Below, piece after piece: positions 7,710 to 15,893 of a DNA stretch of 37,811 bases; the stretch's first letter is position 1, and the number at the start of each line of letters is the position of its first letter. Source of the DNA: an uncultured Prevotellaceae bacterium (GTDB taxonomy: Bacteria > Bacteroidota > Bacteroidia > Bacteroidales > Bacteroidaceae); assembly GCA_900316575.1 (NCBI GenBank), contig ONDJ01000017.1:1-37811 (forward strand), given 5' to 3'. The notes beneath the pieces were generated by a model, which worked only from the letters and a program-made list of their open reading frames with translations, had not been told where the DNA came from and ran no database searches. The position numbers were made by a program, and so were the translations under genes.

Positions 7710-8762
7710 TTATTCAACATCTAAGTAGGTGTAAAAGGTGTCACCTTCTGTATATACCATAGGACGAGTTTTTCCATAATTTGTTTTCATCGGATTATAA
7801 TTAGCAATTTCCTTTACTCGGCTATTAAGCAATTGATATGATTCGTGTGGTGAATCAATCTTTTCAGGAATTTTATAAGGAGCCATGCTGACATGGAGCA
7901 TTTTTAACTCATTTATTTTGAGTCGTGGACCACCAAAATCAATGATTGCTATATCTTTTGCTCTGAAAGGGTAAGGATAATAAGAAGCTTCGAAAAGCGA
8001 ATATCTATAGTGCACAATCCTGAAGTTCCTATCATTATCAGGCACTCCTTCTATTTTTATCTTAAATGTAGGACTATTGTATAATGAGAATTTATAATAA
8101 TTCCATGCTATAGCCCTCCGTTCTTTGTAATAAGCTTCTTTGATAGGCGATTGCTTCACGAGCCACTTAGGTAGATATCCTATTTTTTCTCCACGTAATA
8201 GGCATAGCTCCGATTCACGTTGCATATCAAATATATAAACATCATAGCCTAATGAGTCTTTCAAAACCATGGGATGCGCAGTTTCGTCACGTACACTTCT
8301 TCCATCGCGCCGATCTATCTCAACGAGGTACCCCTTGCTTTTACCATTGCGGTAAGTGTTGAAACTGACTGCGATTCGCCCATGCGCTTTGCTTGGTACT
8401 GGCACACAGAAAGCACCGTCTGAATCAGTTAGTGCTTCAGCTTGTAAAGGCGCAGAGTCATTTGACATATAAAATGTAGCCACAACACGCACTCCAGATT
8501 TATGACGGATAGAGCTGCTTTTGATGCCTTTCTTAGGGAGGATCTTTCCTCTACAAACGATAACGCTATCTGTATCTCCTGCTGCATAGCAATTATGGAG
8601 ATCCTGAGCAACCAAAGGCAGGAAATTTCCTAAATCAATGCTATCATTTAGCGAAATACTTATAGTTGATAATTCTTGTTGTGAATAAAGCTTCGCTCCA
8701 TAGATCTGTGTCATACTAAAGATGCAAATGAGACAAATGATTGGTTTAACAATTGTTTTCAT
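7710..8762 (-). CDS. Secreted protein of the same family lacking the MG2-like segment (paralogue A)
   Basis: 350 residues with signal peptide MKTIVKPIICLICIFSMTQIYG. It has a carboxypeptidase-regulatory-like stretch at ~65-145 (RGKILPKKGIK, VVATFYMSNDSA, LTDSDGAFCVPVPSKAHG). It then follows paralogues B and C through their middle region: FDMQRESELCLLRGEKIGYLP against FNMHHEAINAYFSGERIPG, RRAIAWNYYKFSLYNSP against HRAVGWNGKSFSM, and FGGPRLKINEL against REGAPRILISQ. It lacks their N-terminal MG2-like segment and the highly conserved tail, and has its own C-terminus (~60 residues). First gene of the accessory operon, with a consensus promoter just upstream, divergent from the TPR regulator gene. 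Function unknown. Confidence 0.7.
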   Translation of the reverse strand: MKTIVKPIICLICIFSMTQIYGAKLYSQQELSTISISLNDSIDLGNFLPLVAQDLHNCYAAGDTDSVIVCRGKILPKKGIKSSSIRHKSGVRVVATFYMSNDSAPLQAEALTDSDGAFCVPVPSKAHGRIAVSFNTYRNGKSKGYLVEIDRRDGRSVRDETAHPMVLKDSLGYDVYIFDMQRESELCLLRGEKIGYLPKWLVKQSPIKEAYYKERRAIAWNYYKFSLYNSPTFKIKIEGVPDNDRNFRIVHYRYSLFEASYYPYPFRAKDIAIIDFGGPRLKINELKMLHVSMAPYKIPEKIDSPHESYQLLNSRVKEIANYNPMKTNYGKTRPMVYTEGDTFYTYLDVE

Positions 8763-8789
8763 GGTTTGTGTTTATATTGGTTAACGCTG

Positions 8790-8822
8790 CAAAAATAGAT
8801 ATACATTTTTTTTGTCACCAAA
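8790..8822 (-). promoter_or_regulatory. Promoter of the accessory operon
   Basis: Minus-strand TTTG (8822-8819), 21 nt, TATTTTTG (8797-8790) fits the consensus. The predicted start is near 8783, about 20 nt before the paralogue A ATG. Confidence 0.65.
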
Positions 8823-8830
8823 TTTTTCTT

Positions 8831-8857
8831 GTAACAAAGTGGAACATTGTTGTAACA
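8831..8857. promoter_or_regulatory. Possible operator: three helically phased G(T/G)AACA repeats
   Basis: GTAACA (8831-8836), GGAACA (8841-8846) and GTAACA (8852-8857) repeat at 10- and 11-bp steps, one DNA turn each, ending about 9 bp upstream of the -33 element of the accessory operon. This is where an activator would bind. The divergent TPR/HTH gene is the natural candidate, by inference only. Confidence 0.4.
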
Positions 8858-9090
8858 TTTTGTATCATAAGTCTTAAGTGATTGATATAATGAGGTATAG
8901 GAAATGTCCTGTGAATACGAAAGAGCTTGATGAAGATATGTTTTTTTAGAAGATGCTGTGATTACAAATTTATGCTTATTGATTATTACATTGCATTTCT
9001 CTTAATTGTTATATGAATTTATATCCGCACTTTTTACATAAATAAAAACCTTTTTAGCTTTTATGACAATGGCCAACAGAGAAGATTAAC

Positions 9091-9098
9091 TAAATTTG
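9091..9098 (+). promoter_or_regulatory. -7 promoter element of the TPR regulator
   Basis: TAAATTTG matches TAnnTTTG; no convincing -33 TTTG. A start near 9105 would fall after the upstream ATG at 9096 and before the ATG at 9120, supporting the latter. Confidence 0.5.
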
Positions 9099-9119
9099 CA
9101 CGCAAAACACTTATTAAAA

Positions 9120-10646
9120 ATGAATCGTATATTGTTTATATTTCTGCCTTCAATGTTCTTCTTCTTTTCTTGTGCAGAAAAGAGGAAAGATGCAGATCCT
9201 TCAATTATGGCTATGCTTGACAGTATTTATTTATTGGCAGATTACGATTCTCGCTCTGCTATGGCCATGGTAGATTCTATAGATTATAGTACTTTTAGCG
9301 GTGAAGAATTGGCTTATTTTAATCTACTCCGTGTAAGAGTTCAGGATAAGAATCTGTTTGTTTATAGCGAAACATTACCTTCTGATAGCTTGGCAAAGGA
9401 AGCATGGAATTATTACATGACGTATGGTAATGAAAAAATGAAAGTTGAGGCGATCTACTATTTAGGACGTGCTTTATATAAACACGGAGATTCATTCAAG
9501 GCTTTAGATTATTTTAGGAATGCTGCAGACTTGGCAAAAGATAAGTCTACAATATCAAATGAGAGGAAACTTGCTATTCATTCACAAATAAGTGAAATCT
9601 TGCGGCTTCATGGTACATCTGACTTGGCTTTAAAGGAATATAAGGAAGCTATGCTATTTTTGGATAATGATACGACTTCCCGAAAATACATTCATGCTCT
9701 TTTTGACTTAAGCAATTGTTACTATGAAACAAATAGGAAAGATTCTTCAACAAGAGTGTTTTATAGAGCGTTGGATTTGGTTGAGCAAACTGACGAATGG
9801 AAATATTTTTCTGAGAGTATTCTTAAAATGGTAGATCATTATTTGGTATGGGACGAGGCAGAATATTCAGCCAATATAGTTAAGAAATTATTAGAACATG
9901 TTCCTGTTGAAGAATTGAATTATGTTTCAGTAGGAATTTTAGGAGACTATTATTTAGAAATAGGAGATGTAAATACTGCTACACCCCTACTAAGAAGGAG
10001 TTATGAAGCAGCCGTAGACATGGATCAGCAAACCTCAATGTGTTTGAGTCTGATGATGGTGTATAATAATGGTGTAAATAATGATTCTCTTTATAAATAT
10101 GTTAATCAATATCTGGATTTAGAAAGGGCGTATTGGAACACTAATAGGGAACGTATAATAATGGAAGAAGCTTATCTATATAAATATCGCAAAGATGAGG
10201 TTGAACAAGTCAAATTGGAAAATGAGCGACTTCGTCTGCGATGGTATGTCGCAATAGGTTTATGCATACTTCTACTATTGTTTGTTGCTTGTGGTTTTAT
10301 ATATGTTATCAGCAAGAAACGTCAGCAACGACTCAGACTAAAATTGAGGCAGATGGAATATACCCAGGCTTTGGTGATTAGAATGTCTGATGACTCCATC
10401 AATAAATTCAAATCTGTGGCTGAAGGGTCACGTGATCGTTCTATTTTGACAGAAAATGATTGGGAGAGCATCGTTACTTTATGTGAAAGAGATTCGCCTG
10501 GATTCCTTTCTTCCATCAATAAGTTTCACGATATTTTGAGTCTTCGAATGGTAATTCTTAAAAAGTTAGGTTTCTCTTCACGAGAGATTGCCAATATAAC
10601 AGGCAAGTCGCATTCTACTGTGGCCCGTAAGATAAAGGATTCTTGA
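9120..10646 (+). CDS. Membrane-bound TPR regulator with C-terminal helix-turn-helix
   Basis: 508 residues from the ATG at 9120, which gives a lipoprotein-like signal (MNRILFIFLPSMFFFFSC, cysteine at 18). Residues ~20-350 are helical tetratricopeptide-type repeats (VEAIYYLGRALYKHGDSFKA; LAIHSQISEILRLHGTSD; YVSVGILGDYYLEIGD). A single membrane helix follows at ~375-400 (WYVAIGLCILLLLFVACGFI), then a coiled segment (KKRQQRLRLKLRQMEY) and at the C-terminus a helix-turn-helix of the LuxR/sigma-region-4 kind (FSSREIANITGKSHSTVARK). The topology implies periplasmic sensing and cytosolic DNA binding, as in other Bacteroidetes one-component membrane regulators. It is divergent from the accessory operon, which it may control. 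A strong terminator follows. Confidence 0.8.
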   Translation: MNRILFIFLPSMFFFFSCAEKRKDADPSIMAMLDSIYLLADYDSRSAMAMVDSIDYSTFSGEELAYFNLLRVRVQDKNLFVYSETLPSDSLAKEAWNYYMTYGNEKMKVEAIYYLGRALYKHGDSFKALDYFRNAADLAKDKSTISNERKLAIHSQISEILRLHGTSDLALKEYKEAMLFLDNDTTSRKYIHALFDLSNCYYETNRKDSSTRVFYRALDLVEQTDEWKYFSESILKMVDHYLVWDEAEYSANIVKKLLEHVPVEELNYVSVGILGDYYLEIGDVNTATPLLRRSYEAAVDMDQQTSMCLSLMMVYNNGVNNDSLYKYVNQYLDLERAYWNTNRERIIMEEAYLYKYRKDEVEQVKLENERLRLRWYVAIGLCILLLLFVACGFIYVISKKRQQRLRLKLRQMEYTQALVIRMSDDSINKFKSVAEGSRDRSILTENDWESIVTLCERDSPGFLSSINKFHDILSLRMVILKKLGFSSREIANITGKSHSTVARKIKDS

Positions 10647-10665
10647 AAGACATTTATCAGAAATA

Positions 10666-10710
10666 AATAATCACCGCTCGGCGCAATGCGGGAGCGGTGA
10701 TTATTTTTAT
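10666..10710. terminator. Bidirectional terminator between TPR regulator and leuB
   Basis: Perfect 14-bp arms AATAATCACCGCTC (10666-10679) and GAGCGGTGATTATT (10692-10705), followed by TTTAT on the plus strand and by TATTTATTTC on the minus strand. The two flanking genes converge here. Confidence 0.9.
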
Positions 10711-10726
10711 AGGAATGTTTGTTGCG

Positions 10727-11788
10727 TCAGTTTGCTCTGATCCATTCTACAATCCATTGGCCTACTTCGCGAGTGCCATAATGTGCACCACCGGGGACTT
10801 GAATTTCGGGTGTGCGAACGTTGGCTTCAAGGCTTTCGTTTACGGCGCGACGCACCAATGCTCCTTCTTCGCTGAGGGCGAAATGTTCTAAAAGCATGGC
10901 TACGCTAAGAATTTGTGCTAGGGGATTGGCTATATTTTTCCCTTTGGCTTGTGGCCATGAACCATGGATAGGTTCAAAGAGTGGTGTGCCGCTTCCGGTG
11001 CTGGCGCTGGGCAAAAGCCCCATTGAGCCGCTGATGCACGAACCTTCGTCGGTGAGGATGTCGCCGAAGGTGTTTTCGGTGACCATCACGTCAAAGAAGC
11101 GTGGCTCTTGTATCATGCGCATTGCGGCGTTGTCAACATACATGAAGTCGGTCTGCACATCGGGATATTCGCCCATCATCTCTTGTGCTACGTTGCGCCA
11201 CAGTCTGCTACTGGCCAGTACGTTTGCTTTGTCAACGACTGTGAGGTGTCTGCGCCTCATTCGGGCATACTGGTAAGCGATGCGCAGGATGCGTTCCACT
11301 TCTGAGCGCGTATATTTGTTGGTGTCCCATGCTTCGTCGGTGCCTTCGTGTTTCTCGCCGAAATACATTCCTCCGGTAAGTTCGCGTATGCAAACGAAGT
11401 CGGCTTCGCGCACCAGTTCTTCGCGCAAGGGCGAGAGGTGAAGCAAGCTCTTGAAGGTCTGTACGGGGCGGATGTTGGCATATAGGCCAAGTTGCTTACG
11501 CATGGCGAGTAGGCCTTGCTCGGGACGTACCTTTGCCGTGGGGTCGTTGTCGTACTTAGGGTCGCCTACGGCTGAGAAGAGCACAGCATCGGCTTCTCTA
11601 CAGATCGTCAGCGTCTCTTGTGGGAATGGATCGCCTACGGCATCAATGGCTGCTGCACCTACAAGGGCTTCGCGGAAAGAAATGTCGTGTCCGAACTTTT
11701 GAGCTACGGCCTCAAGGACTGCACGTCCTTGTACGCTGATTTCTGGACCAATACCATCACCGGCCAGCAGAGCAATGTTGAGTTTCAT
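10727..11788 (-). CDS. leuB: 3-isopropylmalate dehydrogenase
   Basis: Oxidises and decarboxylates 3-isopropylmalate with NAD+ to 2-oxoisocaproate, the last step specific to leucine synthesis; cytosolic. 353 residues, normal length. Family blocks are present in order: [13 protein letters not shown], the catalytic region with [12 protein letters not shown]-type sequence ([15 protein letters not shown]), [13 protein letters not shown], the acidic metal site [21 protein letters not shown], and [19 protein letters not shown]. Its first codons overlap the last 32 nt of leuD, so the two are translationally coupled. Last gene of the leucine operon, ending at the bidirectional terminator. Confidence 0.96.
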   Translation of the reverse strand: MKLNIALLAGDGIGPEISVQGRAVLEAVAQKFGHDISFREALVGAAAIDAVGDPFPQETLTICREADAVLFSAVGDPKYDNDPTAKVRPEQGLLAMRKQLGLYANIRPVQTFKSLLHLSPLREELVREADFVCIRELTGGMYFGEKHEGTDEAWDTNKYTRSEVERILRIAYQYARMRRRHLTVVDKANVLASSRLWRNVAQEMMGEYPDVQTDFMYVDNAAMRMIQEPRFFDVMVTENTFGDILTDEGSCISGSMGLLPSASTGSGTPLFEPIHGSWPQAKGKNIANPLAQILSVAMLLEHFALSEEGALVRRAVNESLEANVRTPEIQVPGGAHYGTREVGQWIVEWIRAN

Positions 11789-12356
11789 ATTGTTCTATCT
11801 TTTGTTTGTTTTCAAGCAGAAAATCTATGTCGTCGAGCGCATTCATCAGGCAATACTTTTTGTAGCCGTTAATGTTGAAGTGCTCTGTTTGGCCTGTGGC
11901 ATCTATGGTCACGGTTTGAGCGGGTAGGTCAACGGTCACTGTGGCGCGCGGGTTTTCGTGTATGGCATGGAGCAAGGCGGCATGAAATGTTTCGCCAACT
12001 TGCAGGGGTAGCACGAAGTTGTTGAGCTCGTTTTGGCGATGTATGTCGGCAAAGGAGCGTGCTATGACCACGCGAAAACCAGCATCGGCAATAGCCCATG
12101 CTGCATGTTCGCGGCTCGAGCCACAGCCGAAATTCTCGCCTGCCACAAGGATACACCCTTCGTAGGTGGGGTCGTTCATCACAAAGGGTAGCGGCGTACC
12201 GTCAGCAGCATAGCGCCAATCGCGGAAAAGATTTTCGCCAAAGCCTTTGCGGTCGGTAGCTTTTAGGAAGCGTGCAGGGATTATCTGGTCGGTATCTATG
12301 TTGTCAAGCGGCAGAGGCACGCACGAACTTTGCAGGATAGTGAGCGGTTGTTTCAT
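11757..12356 (-). CDS. leuD: 3-isopropylmalate dehydratase small subunit
   Basis: Small subunit of isopropylmalate isomerase, which with LeuC converts 2- to 3-isopropylmalate. 199 residues, usual length. [16 protein letters not shown] near the N-terminus, then [17 protein letters not shown] (substrate-binding swivel domain) and [19 protein letters not shown] are diagnostic. It starts 5 nt after the stop of the secreted gene at 12362-13339 and overlaps leuB by 32 nt. It is separated from leuC by two unrelated secreted genes, although LeuC and LeuD work as one enzyme. Confidence 0.96.
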   Translation of the reverse strand: MKQPLTILQSSCVPLPLDNIDTDQIIPARFLKATDRKGFGENLFRDWRYAADGTPLPFVMNDPTYEGCILVAGENFGCGSSREHAAWAIADAGFRVVIARSFADIHRQNELNNFVLPLQVGETFHAALLHAIHENPRATVTVDLPAQTVTIDATGQTEHFNINGYKKYCLMNALDDIDFLLENKQKIEQYETQHCSAGR

Positions 12357-12361
12357 GTTGT

Positions 12362-13339
12362 CTATGGTTGTGGATTGGTGCGAGTACTTTCGATGAGCGT
12401 TTGTAAAGAAACGGGCAGAGCTTGATGGAAAGCTTCGCCGACAGAGCCTTTTTCTATGTATAAAGTGCCAACATCCTTGGTCACATAGCCTGCAAAGTAG
12501 GATTTGTCTTCGCCTTTCTTGTAGAATGCTACCGACTCGCTGCTACCGCCCATTGGCTCAGGGCCGTTGGGCTTGCCAATAGAAAAGTCTTGTTCGGCCA
12601 AGCACTCTTTCAATCCCTTGAATTGTTCGGGCGTGAAGGGATAGGTTTTGCGCAGGAGCACCTCGCTGTAGCTTGTGATGACCACTTGGATGCTGTCTTC
12701 GCAGATACTGATGGAATAGCTGCGATGATATTCCGGCACAATGGTGGCATCTTCGTAGCTGTAGCGCACCAAGTTGGTGGCTTCCCATTCTTCAGCAGTG
12801 ATGTGGCGACGTTGGTCGGCAACGGCTGCTGGTCTATGGTCGGGCAAATTCTCTTCTAAAATCTTTTCAATCGGTTCGTGCAAGAGAGCCATGAATGCTT
12901 CGTTCGCATCGCCTTTCATGATGCTTAAGGTTCCGTAGTTCTTACTGATAAATCCTGTAGCGATTTCAGTTTCTCTGGATAAGTCTTTATAGACGGTGAT
13001 ATGTTTTGTATTGGAGCCACGCACGCGCTCACCGTAAGCTTGCGAATGGAATGTCAGTCCTTGTGCCGCAAGCCGATTTATAAATTCCTTGAATTGTTTG
13101 GGCGTGATTTCGTAGCCAATGACGTTGTATTCGTCGTAGGCGTTCCACATCTCGATGGAGACGTGGTCGGCAAAGACGTTGATGGAATAATCTCGTATTT
13201 CTTCGCGTGGAAGAGATCCGCACACGTATCTATAAGTGACGCACGCAGCGGCTTTCCACTCTTTCTTTGAAAGCGTGCGCTGGGCACTTATGGGGAGCAC
13301 CATTAATCCAATGAGTGTGCTGAGAAGAAGTTGTTTCAT
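12362..13339 (-). CDS. Secreted two-domain protein inside the leucine operon (copy 2)
   Basis: About 325 residues from the ATG at 13339, chosen because it opens on the signal peptide MKQLLLSTLIGLMVLPISAQ and lies just after the stop of the preceding gene (13344). The mature protein is two copies of one domain: ~22-150 (KKEWKAAACVTYRYV, YSINVFADHVSIEMW, FKEFINRLAAQGLTF, YGTLSIMKGDANEAF) and ~180-320 (AEEWEATNLVRYSYE, YSISICEDSIQVVI, FKGLKECLAEQDFSI, VGTLYIEKGSVGEAF). It is paralogous to the next gene upstream. No named family recognised; no enzyme motif or cysteines of note. Probably periplasmic. Cotranscribed with leuC, leuD and leuB. Confidence 0.75.
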   Translation of the reverse strand: MKQLLLSTLIGLMVLPISAQRTLSKKEWKAAACVTYRYVCGSLPREEIRDYSINVFADHVSIEMWNAYDEYNVIGYEITPKQFKEFINRLAAQGLTFHSQAYGERVRGSNTKHITVYKDLSRETEIATGFISKNYGTLSIMKGDANEAFMALLHEPIEKILEENLPDHRPAAVADQRRHITAEEWEATNLVRYSYEDATIVPEYHRSYSISICEDSIQVVITSYSEVLLRKTYPFTPEQFKGLKECLAEQDFSIGKPNGPEPMGGSSESVAFYKKGEDKSYFAGYVTKDVGTLYIEKGSVGEAFHQALPVSLQTLIESTRTNPQP

Positions 13340-13343
13340 GGAG

Positions 13344-14333
13344 CTAATTTTGACGCGTTCTATCAATGATGGTTTTTATGTCTTCGGGCAGTGCTTGTAA
13401 GAAGGCATCGGCGGCTCTGCCTTTCTTAATATAGAGCGTACCTATACCTGCATAGGACGAGGCTGAGAAGTAGGGTGCTTCGCTTCCGTCGCTATAAAGT
13501 GCCAGTGCGTGTGTCTTTCCACCAGTAGGTAAGGGCTCGTCAGCTGGTTGACCTTTGGATATACCTTGGGCAGCAATCTGTTGCTTCACTTGTTGGAACT
13601 GTTCTTTGCTGAACGGATAGGCGGTGCGCAGTAGTTCTTTGCCGTAGCAAGTGATGCTGACTCGGATGCTATCCTCACGAATGTCGATTGAATAGCTGCG
13701 ATGGTGTTGTGGTGGTGTGGAGGAGTCTGTGAAATCATACACGGCGCGTGTCGTAGCTTCCCATTGTTCGTCAGATACAGAGTGTCGTAGTGTAGGGCGC
13801 AGTTGCTGTTGCTGTTCTTCTTTCTCTCGTTTATATTCCTGATAGCCCTGGATGATAGCTGCAATTGGCAGCAAGGTTTCAAAAGCTGTTTGGGGGTCGC
13901 CCGTCTTGAGTGTCATGGTGCCAACACCGCCTGTGGTGAATGCGTCGTAGAAAGGCTCTTCAGCTCTTTCGGCATAGCAGGCGATGCTCTCTCTGTCGCC
14001 GCCTAAAGGTATGATGTCAACTTTGCTTTCGGGAATAGCACCTAATCCTTGAGCGGCCAGTTGGTCTTTCAGGTTGTTGAACATTTCGGGCGAAGAAGAT
14101 TGAGAGACCTTACCAACGTATTCATTGCCCAAATATATGTTCATCACGATGCTGTCCTTGTCGGCTTCGATAGTATAGGTTGCTTTGTAAGGGTCTATTA
14201 CTGATCGGTTTGTGAGAGAATAGACAATGCGAGCAGTGTTTTTCCACTGTTTCTTGGTGACGATTTTCTGTGCTATTGCGGGCAAGGCAAATCCCATGAG
14301 CAAGCAGCAGAGGGTTGCGAGGAACTTCTTCAT
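13344..14333 (-). CDS. Secreted two-domain protein inside the leucine operon (copy 1)
   Basis: 329 residues with signal peptide MKKFLATLCCLLMGFALPAIAQ. The same internal duplication as its neighbour: domain 1 at ~23-165 (KKQWKNTARIVYSLT, YTIEADKDSIVMNI, NNLKDQLAAQGLGAI, VGTMTLKTGDPQTAF), a charged Gln-rich linker at ~172-190 (YKREKEEQQQQLRP), and domain 2 at ~190-325 (DEQWEATTRAVYDFT, YSIDIREDSIRVSI, FQQVKQQIAAQGIS, IGTLYIKKGRAADAF). Domain 2 is closer to domain 2 of the neighbour than to its own domain 1, so domain duplication preceded gene duplication (inference from reading). It begins 50 nt after leuC. Role unknown; nothing links it to leucine synthesis except the shared transcript. Confidence 0.75.
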   Translation of the reverse strand: MKKFLATLCCLLMGFALPAIAQKIVTKKQWKNTARIVYSLTNRSVIDPYKATYTIEADKDSIVMNIYLGNEYVGKVSQSSSPEMFNNLKDQLAAQGLGAIPESKVDIIPLGGDRESIACYAERAEEPFYDAFTTGGVGTMTLKTGDPQTAFETLLPIAAIIQGYQEYKREKEEQQQQLRPTLRHSVSDEQWEATTRAVYDFTDSSTPPQHHRSYSIDIREDSIRVSITCYGKELLRTAYPFSKEQFQQVKQQIAAQGISKGQPADEPLPTGGKTHALALYSDGSEAPYFSASSYAGIGTLYIKKGRAADAFLQALPEDIKTIIDRTRQN

Positions 14334-14383
14334 TTTTTTCAGTGATTATGGATGTGAATGTTTTGTTGGCTTCTATCCCCCCT

Positions 14384-15760
14384 TTAGAGCATCGTGCGCG
14401 GGTCGGTGATGATGCCTGTTACAGCTGCGGCAGCTGCGGTGAGCGGACTTGCTAAGACGGTGCGTGCTCCTGCGCCTTGGCGACCTTCGAAGTTACGGTT
14501 GCTGGTGCTGACACATAGCTTTCCCGCGGGCACTTTGTCGTCGTTCATTGCCAGACAAGCCGAGCATCCGGGTTGGCGCACTTCAAAACCTGCTTCGTTG
14601 AGTATGCTTTCTATGCCTTCTTCCTTCACTTGTCGCAACACTTGCCACGAACCCGGCACGAGCCAGGCTACTACACTATCGGCTTTCTTTCGTCCTTTGG
14701 CGATTGATGCAAAGGCTCGAAAGTCTTCAATCCGTCCGTTGGTGCACGCTCCGAGGAATACATAGTCCACCGTCTTGCCCAGCATTTGTTCGCCAGCCTT
14801 GAATTGCATGTAGTCCAAAGCTTTCTGGTCGCTTTCGGTCTTTGCCGCAGGAATGCTTTCGCTGATGGCTATGCCCATGCCAGGGTTGGTTCCGTAGGTC
14901 ACCATGGGTGCGATGTCCGAGGCAGAGAAATGTACTTCCTTGTCGAACACGGCATTGTCGTCGCTACGCAGTTCCTGCCAACGTGCCACAGCTTCGTCCC
15001 ATGCCTTGCCTTGTGGGGCTTCGGGACGACCTTTGAGGTAGTTGAAGGTCACTTCGTCGGGAGCCACCATACCGCCGCGCGCTCCCATTTCTATGGAGAG
15101 GTTGCATAGTGTGAGACGGCCTTCCATGGTGAGTCTTCGCACGGCTTCACCCGCATATTCGATGAAATGGCCTGTAGCTCCGCTGGTGGTGAGTTGACTC
15201 ATGATGTAGAGCGCAAGGTCTTTGGCGGTTACACCTCTGCCTAATGTGCCATCAACGGTGATGCGCATGGTTCGGGGCTTGGCTTGGAGGATACACTGCG
15301 CGGCCATGACTTGTTCCACTTCGCTCGTGCCAATGCCAAAAGCCACAGCTCCCACGGCTCCGTGTGTGCTGGTGTGGCTGTCGCCGCAAACGATGGTCAT
15401 GCCAGGTTGTGTCAGTCCGCGCTCTGGGCCCACCACGTGGACAATGCCGCTGCGTTCGTCGCAGAGTGCATAGTGCGTCAGTCCGAATTCGCGTGTGTTT
15501 CTTGCTAATGTTTCCACCTGTTTGCGCCCAACGGGGTCGGCTATGGGTTGGTCCTGATTGAGGGTGGGAATATTGTGGTCGGGCATACACGTGATGCGTT
15601 CGGGGCGAAAGGGTCGAATGCCGCGTTGTCTAAGGCCTTCAAAAGCTTGCGGACTGGTCACTTCGTGGCAGTAGAGACGGTCAATGTAGAGTTGGTCGGG
15701 ACCGTCAGCCACGTGCTGCACCACGTGTGCGTCCCATATTTTGTCGAATAGCGTTTTCAT
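14384..15760 (-). CDS. leuC: 3-isopropylmalate dehydratase large subunit
   Basis: Aconitase-family large subunit carrying the 4Fe-4S cluster of isopropylmalate isomerase. 458 residues from the ATG at 15760, which gives the usual start [14 protein letters not shown]; the longer frame to 15799 is ruled out because it would begin inside the -7 promoter element. Substrate and cluster motifs are all present: [21 protein letters not shown] (first cluster cysteine), [14 protein letters not shown] (second), and [14 protein letters not shown] (third), followed by [18 protein letters not shown]. First gene of an operon running leuC, two secreted genes, leuD, leuB. leuA is not in the window. Confidence 0.96.
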   Translation of the reverse strand: MKTLFDKIWDAHVVQHVADGPDQLYIDRLYCHEVTSPQAFEGLRQRGIRPFRPERITCMPDHNIPTLNQDQPIADPVGRKQVETLARNTREFGLTHYALCDERSGIVHVVGPERGLTQPGMTIVCGDSHTSTHGAVGAVAFGIGTSEVEQVMAAQCILQAKPRTMRITVDGTLGRGVTAKDLALYIMSQLTTSGATGHFIEYAGEAVRRLTMEGRLTLCNLSIEMGARGGMVAPDEVTFNYLKGRPEAPQGKAWDEAVARWQELRSDDNAVFDKEVHFSASDIAPMVTYGTNPGMGIAISESIPAAKTESDQKALDYMQFKAGEQMLGKTVDYVFLGACTNGRIEDFRAFASIAKGRKKADSVVAWLVPGSWQVLRQVKEEGIESILNEAGFEVRQPGCSACLAMNDDKVPAGKLCVSTSNRNFEGRQGAGARTVLASPLTAAAAAVTGIITDPRTML

Positions 15761-15796
15761 CGTTCGTTTGGTGTTTGGTAAACGTAAAGCAGCGCA

Positions 15797-15804
15797 CAAA
15801 AGTA
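15797..15804 (-). promoter_or_regulatory. -7 promoter element of the leucine operon
   Basis: Minus-strand TACTTTTG (15804-15797) matches TAnnTTTG. No TTTG at the expected -33 position. Transcription would begin near 15790, only ~30 nt before the leuC ATG, leaving no room for a leucine leader peptide. Confidence 0.6.
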
Positions 15805-15893
15805 CAAATTTTCCACAAGAGTGCTTGCTGCGTGTGCTATTTTTGGCAATAAAGCAACCTTCTCTCAGTGCAAGGTGTGAGATGTATTAGCCC

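Larger units (their letters stand above)
8763..9119. other. Divergent intergenic region between accessory operon and TPR regulator
   Basis: 357 AT-rich bases with no gene. They hold the accessory operon promoter at the left, the three AACA repeats, an AT-rich middle without recognisable elements, and a -7 element for the regulator at the right. Confidence 0.6.
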
